From Rhodopirellula europaea 6C (GTDB lineage Bacteria; Planctomycetota; Planctomycetia; Pirellulales; Pirellulaceae): a stretch of DNA of 64,000 nt. Positions within the stretch are counted from its first letter, which is position 1. Each line of letters starts with the position of its first letter. Of the stretch, positions 57,025 to 64,000 are shown in pieces. The DNA lies in NCBI RefSeq assembly GCF_000338295.1, contig NZ_ANMO01000257.1, positions 37,790 to 101,789 of the forward strand, in the 5' to 3' direction. The notes beneath the pieces were generated by a model. That model saw only the letters and a list, made by a program, of their open reading frames with translations, searched no databases and was not told the origin of the DNA. The position numbers were made by a program, and so were the translations under genes.

Positions 57025-58218
57025 TTATTCGCTTCGCAGTACCAGTTGCTCGGTCTCGATGGAGACACAGATGCCTCCGGGGAAGTGGCCGCCATGGTCG
57101 ATCCCGTCGTCAGCTTTGTCGGCCGGGGTGGCTCCGCTCGAAGTGTGCCAACTCGATCGATCGTTGATCAAACCGGAGAGACGTTGCCAGTGCTGCATCG
57201 TCATGGAACCGCGAGACCAACCGAGGCGGTCCCATGCCAGTTGGCTGGCCGCGACGATGACCGGTCGTTCGAACATCCAGTCGCAAGTGGTGTCTGTATC
57301 AACCGTTCCTCTTTCAGGATTGGTTGATTGCGACAATCGTTGAGTGCGAATGATCCAGCGGTCGTCGCTGAAATCCGTGAACGCTTCCAACCACCGCTCG
57401 GCCAGTCGCCTCATCATTTCGTTCAACTCGTGTTGCAGCGTCCCGGCACGATGAATTGCCTCGACCGCGTTTGGGTATCGGCTTTCGATCAACGGCAGAA
57501 CGTCGTGGCGGATCCAGTTGCGGGTGTAGACGGTGTGCTGGTTGCTGGCGTCCTCCCGCCACGTTTGACCAATTTCGCGAAGGCCGGCTCGCAGGGTGCC
57601 GCGGCGAACTTGCAGGAGAGGCCTGCGAAGAACGATGTCGGTATTCAGTTCGGAAACCTCCGCGATTCCCGCCAATCCGAGCGGGCCGGTTCCGCGAATG
57701 AAATGGTGCAGCATCGTCTCGGCTTGATCGTCGGCCGAATGAGCCACGGCCACGTATCGGCACCCGTGTTGCTTGGCGGTTCGTTCGAAGAAATCTCGGC
57801 GGATCCCCCGAAGCGTTCGTTCATCGCTCGGCGGACCGGTTGTGGCAGACTCGCTCGGCTGAGCAACGTGATGAACGACGAGAGGCAGTTGCAATTGTTC
57901 GCAGAGCTGACGAACAAAAGCTTCGTCGGCATTTGATTCTTCACCGCGGAGCCCGTGATTGCAGTGTGCCACGACGAGCGGCGCAACGGGTTTTGCCGCG
58001 GCTTCGTTTGCCGGGGCCAATGCGTTGGACTCCTCCGCCCAGAGTTCCGCCAGCAGGCGAATCAATGCGACGCTATCGGCACCACCGCTGCATCCGACCA
58101 ATGTGGCGATGTCCGACGATCGGCCGTGCCGGTTTGGCCACGTCGACCGAATCGCATGACGCAGGCGGTGCCAGTTGGGCGATTCGTTGGGGGTGGTTGG
58201 AAGCACGTCGCCGATCAT
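57025..58218 (-). CDS. tilS: TilS, tRNA(Ile) lysidine synthetase
   Basis: The 397-residue enzyme uses ATP to attach lysine to C34 of tRNA-Ile(CAU), so that the anticodon reads AUA. The PP-loop is TLVGCSGGADSVALIRLLAE. Further signature parts are VAHCNHGLRGEESNADEAFV, RYVAVAHSADDQAETMLHHF, RGTGPLGLAGIAEV and NWIRHDVLPLIESRYPNAVE. The length fits TilS proteins that lack part of the C-terminal domain of the E. coli form (432 residues). It is divergent from rny with 282 bp between starts. Confidence 0.94.
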   Translation of the reverse strand: MIGDVLPTTPNESPNWHRLRHAIRSTWPNRHGRSSDIATLVGCSGGADSVALIRLLAELWAEESNALAPANEAAAKPVAPLVVAHCNHGLRGEESNADEAFVRQLCEQLQLPLVVHHVAQPSESATTGPPSDERTLRGIRRDFFERTAKQHGCRYVAVAHSADDQAETMLHHFIRGTGPLGLAGIAEVSELNTDIVLRRPLLQVRRGTLRAGLREIGQTWREDASNQHTVYTRNWIRHDVLPLIESRYPNAVEAIHRAGTLQHELNEMMRRLAERWLEAFTDFSDDRWIIRTQRLSQSTNPERGTVDTDTTCDWMFERPVIVAASQLAWDRLGWSRGSMTMQHWQRLSGLINDRSSWHTSSGATPADKADDGIDHGGHFPGGICVSIETEQLVLRSE

Positions 58219-58500
58219 TTGGTGGTTGGAAGCGTCGAAGGGGGCTCGTGTCCGTTTCCTGCGTCAGTTGGGTCGGTTACACTCGCGATTCCGTCTTAAC
58301 ACCACCGCTTTCAATCCCGTGCTTCGCATTGGACGTTTTGCTCATGTGGCTGATAATTTATCTGCTGTTCACTCGCTTAGCGACGGTTGGCGTCCCTTTT
58401 GCCAACCCAGTTTCGCTGCGATTATGTGTGATGCAAGGCGTCCTGCACCCGCTCGACCACTGGTGCACGCCTGGGATGAACAAGCGGCTTCGAGAATCTA

Positions 58501-60069
58501 ATGAATCCGCAACTCGCCTCCACAATCCTCTATTGCCTATTCTTCTTTTTCCTCGGTATTGCCGCTGTTCTGGCCTTCATCCAGCGTCAGGCCGTCAAAC
58601 GCCGAGAACGGCTTGATGCCGAAGCCGAAGCGGTTCTCGAATCCGCTCGGCGCGAAGCTGAAACAAGAGGCAATCAAATCATCGTCGACGCTCGCGAAAA
58701 AGCATTGGCTATCAAGGCTGAAGCGGATCGTGAAGTGGCGGCCATGCGCGAAACAGAACAAATCCGTGATCGCAAACTCGACGCTCGTGAAGACCAACTC
58801 GCGTCGGGACAAGAGTCGCTGCGCAAAGCTCAACGCGGTTTAGAAAGCAGCCAAACGCGACTGGCCGCGCAAATGCGGAATCTGACCGAGCAACGTGCCG
58901 AGCTGGATCGATTGGTCCAGGAAAGTCAGCGGTCACTCGAGAAGGTCAGCGGAATGACTCAGGAGGAAGCCGCCGAGAAGTTGATGCAATCGTTGCGTCA
59001 AGATCTGGAGCACGAGATCGGTTCGACGGTGCTCAAGCACCAACGAGAGTTGGGCCGACGTGTCGACGCTCAAGCTCGCGAAATGTTGCTGACCGCGATG
59101 CAGCGATACGCTTCGGTGCACACGGCGGACACCACGACCAGCACGGTTGGGGTGCCAACGGATGACATGAAAGGCCGCATCATCGGTCGCGAAGGCCGAA
59201 ACATTCGCGCTTTTGAAAAAGCCACCGGTGTGGACCTGATCATTGACGACACTCCCGGTGTGGTCGTGGTCAGCGGCTTTGATCCGGTCCGCCGTGAGGT
59301 CGCTCGCATGTCGCTTGAGAAGCTGATCGCGGACGGTCGGATCCATCCTTCCAAAATTGAAGAGACGGTGGAACAAGCCGGCAAAGAGATCCAGGCGTTT
59401 ATCTTGCAAAAGGGGCAAGAGGCGGCTGGCGAAGTGAATGTCTCAGGGCTTCACGATCGTGTGATCGAGATGCTCGGACGATTGCATTTCCGAACCTCGT
59501 ACAGCCAAAACGTTTTGCGGCACAGCGTCGAAGTCGCGTTCTTGGCCGGCATGATGGCCGAAATGATTGGACTGGATGGCGATCTGGCACGTCGTTGTGG
59601 ATTGCTTCACGACATTGGAAAGGCCGCGGACCACGAGCTCGAAGGTGGGCACCCGAAGATTGGTGCCGACTTGCTTCGTCGCAGCAAAGAGAACGATGAA
59701 GTGGTGCACGCGGCCAAGGGGCACCACGATGAAATCGTGACGGAGTTTCCCTACACGATGTTGGTCGCAACCGCGGATGCTTGCAGTGCGTCCCGGCCGG
59801 GGGCCCGTCGCGAATCGCTGGAACGCTACGTCAAGCGAATGGAAGAATTGGAATCGATCGCTCAGCGATTCGATGGTGTGCAACAGGCCTACGCGATCTC
59901 GGCCGGGCGTGAATTGCGAGTGATGGTCGGCAGCCAACAAGTCAGCGACGAACGAGCCGCCGCGATCTGTCGCGACATCGCATCGACCTTCGAAAAGGAA
60001 CTGACCTACCCCGGTGAGATCAAAGTCACCGTGGTCCGCGAGGCTCGTTTTACCAACACAGCCAAGTAA
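58501..60069 (+). CDS. rny: Ribonuclease Y
   Basis: The 522-residue endoribonuclease starts with a membrane anchor ([20 protein letters not shown]), a long coiled coil (residues ~30-190), then a KH domain ([20 protein letters not shown] with [13 protein letters not shown]) and an HD domain. The metal-binding HD pair is in [14 protein letters not shown], with further ligands in [14 protein letters not shown] and [17 protein letters not shown]. RNase Y starts mRNA decay at the membrane in bacteria without RNase E. All catalytic residues are present, and the length is normal (about 520). It is divergent from tilS and convergent with the GntP gene. Confidence 0.96.
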   Translation: MNPQLASTILYCLFFFFLGIAAVLAFIQRQAVKRRERLDAEAEAVLESARREAETRGNQIIVDAREKALAIKAEADREVAAMRETEQIRDRKLDAREDQLASGQESLRKAQRGLESSQTRLAAQMRNLTEQRAELDRLVQESQRSLEKVSGMTQEEAAEKLMQSLRQDLEHEIGSTVLKHQRELGRRVDAQAREMLLTAMQRYASVHTADTTTSTVGVPTDDMKGRIIGREGRNIRAFEKATGVDLIIDDTPGVVVVSGFDPVRREVARMSLEKLIADGRIHPSKIEETVEQAGKEIQAFILQKGQEAAGEVNVSGLHDRVIEMLGRLHFRTSYSQNVLRHSVEVAFLAGMMAEMIGLDGDLARRCGLLHDIGKAADHELEGGHPKIGADLLRRSKENDEVVHAAKGHHDEIVTEFPYTMLVATADACSASRPGARRESLERYVKRMEELESIAQRFDGVQQAYAISAGRELRVMVGSQQVSDERAAAICRDIASTFEKELTYPGEIKVTVVREARFTNTAK

Positions 60070-60351
60070 GCCCTCGTGTTGCCGGCCCGTACGACTGACT
60101 TCCAAGTCCGTCGAAGTGATTCCTCACTCCTTTTCTGCTCGGCCTCTGACTTTCTTCGTCCCGGTAGGGAGGTCAGATGGTAGCCGAGGGTTGCTGCCTA
60201 GCATCATACCCCCGGAAAACATGTTTCGCAGTCCAGGCTGACGCCAATCGACTCATTCCAGAAGACTCCCGGCCGATCCGTTTCGACGGCCTCGGAAGGC
60301 CATCGTACGGTCTTTCGTCGTGTCCGGCGGCCTCGTTGGGCCACCTTACCT
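60070..60351. other. Convergent gap with short GC hairpins
   Basis: The gap holds a GGCCT/AGGCC hairpin at 60288-60301 and a second GGCCTCG stretch about 40 bp on, in a G/C-rich area between convergent ends of rny and the GntP gene. It may end both transcripts. No gene is seen. Confidence 0.5.
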
Positions 60352-62217
60352 TCAGCTTGCCATGGGGATGATTTGGCTGAGGATGATCGTTGTGACCAAG
60401 CCTCCGACCGACAGTGTTGCCAACAGCGGTGTCCAGCTTCGAAGCGATTCGCTTTCGGTCAGTCCGCCCATTTTGGTGAACACCCAGAATCCACTGTCGT
60501 TCATCCAGCTTCCCATCAGCGATCCACTGCCGACGGCCGTCGCAACGTAGACCAAGTGAAACGGAGGTTGTTGTCCGCCCAGGATCGCGGCCATCATTCC
60601 GGCGCCGATGATCATGGCAACGGTGCTGCTGCCTTGGGCGACTTTCAAGACAGCCGAGATCGACCATGCGAGCAACAGGATCGCCAATCCGGCAGCTTCG
60701 CGGCCTTCAAAGAATTGTTGGATTGTGTCCGCGATGTTGGTCGCGCTGAGCATCGCCCCAAAGGCGCCCCCGGCGGCGGTGATCAAGATAATGACGCCGC
60801 CACTCATCAGCGATTCCTCGACATCAACGCCGACTTCTCGCCACGACAATTGACGGACGATTTTGAAGGTCAGAATTGCCGACAACGCTGCCAACAGCAG
60901 TGCGAAGTTTGGGTTGCTCCATAGACCCAGTGAATTGGCGGTCTTTCGCATCGAACTGTCCCAGCGATGGGCGGCGAGCAACTCTGGGTAGGCCGCATCC
61001 AAAAGAGCACGGTTCATTCGACGGCGATCAACCGGTTTCATTCGAAGTTGGTTGGCAGCCATCAATTTGCTGCTGACTTCGGGGATATCGACATCGTCAA
61101 AGGCGTCGGCATCATAGAAATCGGGATCAAGCAAAGCGTCGTTCATCGCGGCGACGAACAAGGCTTCTTGTTCAGGTGTGGTCGGTGGTGTCTTCAGCGT
61201 TTCGCGTTGCTCGTCGGTCAGTTTGGTGCTGCCGACCAACCGACCAGCGGGTGACATGGCGCTGGCGTCGGTGAATTTTTCGCTGAGCAGTTCGAAGCTC
61301 TCGATGTCAGCTGCGGTGATCGCGGCACGATCTTCTTTGTCGGCCAGCGTTGTGGCCAAGGTGCCTGCACCAATCAATGCGACTGGCAGAATGACTGGCA
61401 GCATCGAAGCCCAAAGCGACGGCAATTGTTCTTCGGCCAATGGTTCGTGCTTGTCTTCGTTGGCACCCAGCGGTCGCATCGGGACCGGCATCTTTTTGTC
61501 GACGATGATCGAAAACACGAGGCCGAGTATCGCCGATGGGATGGCGACGGCTGCACCGACGGCCATCATCATTCCGATGTCCACACCCAAAATCGCGGAC
61601 ACCAATAGCGGGCCGGGAGTTGGTGGAACCAAGGTGTGTGTGATGGCTCCGCCGGTGGCGATGGCCATCAGGTATCGCAGGTAGTTGGCCTGCGTTCGTT
61701 TGTGAAGGCTGCGAGCCAGCGGTACCAGAAGATAGAAAACGGTATCGAAGAAGACCGGCACAGCGAGAATGAAACCGCTGACCATCAGACCCAGCGAGGC
61801 TTTTTTTTCACCAGTGACACCGACCGCGGTGCGAACGATCCGGTCGGCTGAACCGCTGTCTAGCATGCACTTGCCGATGATCGCCGCCATGGCGATGACG
61901 ATACCGACGCCACCCGCTGAACCTCCAAAGGCCGAGACGACGGCTTCCATCCGTGATCCCGCATCGGCTCCGGATTGGAATCCAACCAACAGGCTGACGA
62001 AAAGGGCTGAGATGATCAAAGCCAGGAAGGCGTTGAGTTTCAGCCCAATGATCATGGCCAAAACACTGACGATGCCTGCCAAAACCATCCAAATGGGAGT
62101 CATGGAAATGGATTCGGTGGCTTGTGAGCCAACCTCGGCGGCGGCCTCGGCAGCGTCAAGGTCGCCCGAGAAAATCACGAGCGAGAACAAACCCAAACAA
62201 GCGGCCAAGCGTTTCAT
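60352..62217 (-). CDS. GntP-family permease with signal-like N-terminus and large loop insertion
   Basis: About 621 residues from the ATG at 62217 (MKRLAACLGLFSLVIFSG); the frame runs on to 63318 but there it is antisense to fumC. The core is a gluconate:H+ symporter-type transporter: IIGLKLNAFLALIISALFVS, VSGFILAVPVFFDTVFYLLV and the signature GGAITHTLVPPTPGPL near 190-204. Two features are unusual: a signal-peptide-like N-terminus of about 25 residues, and a hydrophilic insertion at about 292-425 (ADKEDRAAITAADIESFELL through YPELLAAHRWDSSMRKTAN). GntP proteins are normally about 440-450 residues. The substrate may be gluconate or another sugar acid. Confidence 0.9.
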   Translation of the reverse strand: MKRLAACLGLFSLVIFSGDLDAAEAAAEVGSQATESISMTPIWMVLAGIVSVLAMIIGLKLNAFLALIISALFVSLLVGFQSGADAGSRMEAVVSAFGGSAGGVGIVIAMAAIIGKCMLDSGSADRIVRTAVGVTGEKKASLGLMVSGFILAVPVFFDTVFYLLVPLARSLHKRTQANYLRYLMAIATGGAITHTLVPPTPGPLLVSAILGVDIGMMMAVGAAVAIPSAILGLVFSIIVDKKMPVPMRPLGANEDKHEPLAEEQLPSLWASMLPVILPVALIGAGTLATTLADKEDRAAITAADIESFELLSEKFTDASAMSPAGRLVGSTKLTDEQRETLKTPPTTPEQEALFVAAMNDALLDPDFYDADAFDDVDIPEVSSKLMAANQLRMKPVDRRRMNRALLDAAYPELLAAHRWDSSMRKTANSLGLWSNPNFALLLAALSAILTFKIVRQLSWREVGVDVEESLMSGGVIILITAAGGAFGAMLSATNIADTIQQFFEGREAAGLAILLLAWSISAVLKVAQGSSTVAMIIGAGMMAAILGGQQPPFHLVYVATAVGSGSLMGSWMNDSGFWVFTKMGGLTESESLRSWTPLLATLSVGGLVTTIILSQIIPMAS

Positions 62218-62499
62218 CGCCGGCCCGTTATCCCAAGGCATCATCCGATTCGTTTCCAATGTCGATTGTGAAGACCAGAGTTTTGGGGGGCAGTGCGGTC
62301 TGTCCGCCCAACTTTCGGCCGCCGTGTCTTGCGATTCGTTTCCTACGATTCGACCGAACGCCAGATAGTAACAGAAACCATCGCAGAGTTTGGGTTTCGG
62401 GCGTCGTTCGCGCCGTTTCAGAGGATTGCTACCATGACCGGCATCACGGTTTTTGCTTTTGACGACCCGTTTTCTCTCCTTGTTGATCCAGCTATCGCT
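62218..62499. promoter_or_regulatory. Divergent promoter region, GntP gene and fumC
   Basis: A 282-bp gap between two divergent starts. It must hold promoters for both; no box is clear enough to report. Confidence 0.55.
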
Positions 62500-63924
62500 A
62501 TGACCGATTTTCGAACCGAACGCGACTCGATGGGCGAAGTCCGCGTGCCGCAAAACGCTTACTACGGTGCCCAAACTCAACGCGCGGTCGAGAACTTTCC
62601 TGTCAGCGGCTGGCAGCTTCCGCCATCGATGATCGCCGCGATGGGACGCGTCAAATTGGCTTGCGGGATCGCCAACCGCGATCTCGGAAAGCTGACGGGA
62701 TCGGGCAAGAACCCGCTCAGCGATGGTCAAGTCGAATCGATGTTGTCTGCCGCCAAAGAAGTGGCCGAGGGACAGTTGGCGGATCAGTTCCCCGTGGACG
62801 TGTTCCAAACTGGCAGCGGCACCAGCAGCAACATGAATATCAACGAAGTGCTGTCCAACCGCGCGATCGAAATCGATGGCGGTGACCGGATGGCCGAGGA
62901 AAAGTCGATCCACCCCAACGATCACATCAACATGGGGCAATCGACCAACGACACATTCCCCACCGCGATTCACGTTGCGGCGGCTTACGAAATCGAGAAT
63001 CGTTTGCTGCCCGCTTTGCGCCGCATGCACGAATCGCTGACGGAAAAAGCTCAGGCCTGGGACAAGATCATCAAGATCGGACGAACTCACCTGATGGACG
63101 CGACGCCATTGCGTTTGGGGCAAGAGTTCGGCGGATTTGCTCGTCAAATCGAATTGTCGATCGCCCGAGCCGAGGCCGCCCGAGACGCGGTGCTGGAACT
63201 GCCAGTCGGTGGTACGGCGGTTGGCAGCGGCATCAACACGCACCCAGAATTTGGTGCTCGCGTCGCGGCCAGTTTGTCGGAGCAAACCGGCATCGCGTTC
63301 ATCGAAGCGGTCAATCACTTCGAAGGCAACGCCAACCGCGATGGTTTGGTCGACTCACACGGTGGACTGAAATGCGTCGCTCAAACGTTGCTCGGTCTGG
63401 CGAACAATATTCGCTGGCTGGGAAGCGGGCCTCGTTGTGGTTTCTATGAAGTCAAATTGCCGACCCGCCAGCCGGGAAGCTCGATCATGCCCGGCAAGGT
63501 CAACCCGGTGATGTGCGAGTCGTTGATGCAAGTCGCCGCCCGCGTGATCGGCAACGACACCTGCATGACGGTCAGTGGCGGCTGCGGCGGCAACTTCCAA
63601 CTCAACATCATGATGCCCGTGATGGCTCACACCATTTTGGAATCCATCGAGTTGCTGGCCGGTGGCGTGACCGCGTTCATCGATTTCTGCTTGGATGGCA
63701 TGGAACCCAACGAAGAAGCTTGCGAAGCCTCGGTGGAGCAGAGTCTTTCGATGTGCACCAGCCTGAACCCGTTGATCGGCTACGAACAAGCCGCGGCGCT
63801 GGCCAAGGAAGCGTTCAAGTCCGGCCAAACGATTCGCGAGCTGTGCAAAGAAAAAGGAATCTTGGCCGACGACGTTCTGACCGAAGCGTTGGATCCTTGG
63901 AAAATGACCGAGCCACAAGCGTAG
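62500..63924 (+). CDS. fumC: Class II fumarate hydratase
   Basis: The 474-residue enzyme hydrates fumarate to malate in the TCA cycle, without an iron-sulfur cluster. The ATG at 62500 gives MTDFRTERDSMGEVRVP, a normal FumC opening; the frame is open to 62293 but without support. Motifs seen are YYGAQTQRAVENFPVSG, VFQTGSGTSSNMNINEVLSN, HPNDHINMGQSTNDTFPTA, KIGRTHLMDATPLRLGQEFG and the fumarase/lyase signature GSSIMPGKVNPVMCE. The length matches the family. mdh lies 13 kb away, on the other strand. Confidence 0.96.
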   Translation: MTDFRTERDSMGEVRVPQNAYYGAQTQRAVENFPVSGWQLPPSMIAAMGRVKLACGIANRDLGKLTGSGKNPLSDGQVESMLSAAKEVAEGQLADQFPVDVFQTGSGTSSNMNINEVLSNRAIEIDGGDRMAEEKSIHPNDHINMGQSTNDTFPTAIHVAAAYEIENRLLPALRRMHESLTEKAQAWDKIIKIGRTHLMDATPLRLGQEFGGFARQIELSIARAEAARDAVLELPVGGTAVGSGINTHPEFGARVAASLSEQTGIAFIEAVNHFEGNANRDGLVDSHGGLKCVAQTLLGLANNIRWLGSGPRCGFYEVKLPTRQPGSSIMPGKVNPVMCESLMQVAARVIGNDTCMTVSGGCGGNFQLNIMMPVMAHTILESIELLAGGVTAFIDFCLDGMEPNEEACEASVEQSLSMCTSLNPLIGYEQAAALAKEAFKSGQTIRELCKEKGILADDVLTEALDPWKMTEPQA

Positions 63925-63946
63925 CTCCGATCTATCCAACCTGTAG

Positions 63947-63964
63947 CTCGGCGGTCCCGCCGAG
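63947..63964. terminator. Hairpin after fumC
   Basis: CTCGGCGG (63947-63954) and CCGCCGAG (63957-63964) form an 8-bp GC stem 23 bp after the fumC stop. It resembles a short REP-like palindrome. There is no clear T-run before the window ends. Confidence 0.6.
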
Positions 63965-64000
63965 AAGAACCAACAACCCAAGTACGATGGCCTCCCAAGG

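Noticed and set aside
62218..63318. 988-codon extension of the GntP frame
   Set aside because: The extra 367 codons are antisense to fumC and contain no transporter or signal features; the ATG at 62217 gives a normal N-terminus.

Overview
The window reads as a chromosomal segment of a marine planctomycete of the Pirellulaceae, closest in style to Rhodopirellula. The evidence is the gene families present: paired DUF1549/DUF1553 cytochrome-like and DUF1501 proteins, a DUF1559 prepilin-like protein, formylglycine-dependent sulfatases, an ECF sigma factor beside a membrane Ser/Thr kinase, and a golvesin-like domain attached to unrelated enzymes. Genes lie on both strands in short operons, often with 4-bp ATGA overlaps, separated by gaps of 100-1100 bp. 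The species cannot be fixed from the sequence alone. I see no tRNA, rRNA, CRISPR array or complete insertion sequence.

Layout. 1-7.8 kb: a kinase running off the left edge, its ECF sigma factor, a Gly/Cys-tailed membrane protein, then a DUF2891 protein overlapping a CHASE2-type adenylate cyclase. 7.7-16 kb: a NosR-like FMN/Fe-S membrane protein, an FAD oxidoreductase and two divergent sulfatases, a typical polysaccharide-degradation set. 16-19.4 kb: a secreted coiled-coil protein and a Tad-like group. 19.7-24.1 kb: the DUF1549/DUF1553 and DUF1501 pair. 24.2-27.9 kb: poorly characterised small proteins (membrane-anchored protein with a possible toxin-like C-terminus, zinc ribbon, HEAT-repeat protein, WXG100-like protein) followed by a GIY-YIG protein. 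28.5-30.8 kb: a Na+/H+ antiporter with an EIIA-like tail and a MoaB-type protein.

30.9-35 kb (minus strand): a tightly coupled operon of a seven-haem cytochrome c, a His-rich polytopic membrane protein and a TPR membrane protein, preceded by a small lipoprotein. 35-39.5 kb: a repeat-rich gap, the DUF1559 protein, a widely conserved protein of unknown function, and a Tat-exported intradiol dioxygenase. 39.7-44.3 kb: a TrkH potassium transporter, a ClpP/NfeD protein and a nucleotide-transporter-like permease. 44.4-49.6 kb: small exported proteins, TsaE, HisC-HisB and malate dehydrogenase. 49.6-50.8 kb: a 1.1-kb gap with two strong minus-strand terminators, a candidate small-RNA region. 50.8-56.7 kb: a family 2 glycosyltransferase, an AsmA-like protein, and an ABC transporter whose permease is fused to a CPBP protease. 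57-64 kb: TilS, RNase Y, a GntP permease with a large insertion, and fumarase FumC.

Housekeeping genes (mdh, fumC, hisBC, tilS, tsaE, rny) are scattered rather than grouped by pathway. The least explained parts are the 24-28 kb group, the 31-35 kb cytochrome operon, the 37.1-38.6 kb gene and the 49.6-50.8 kb gap.
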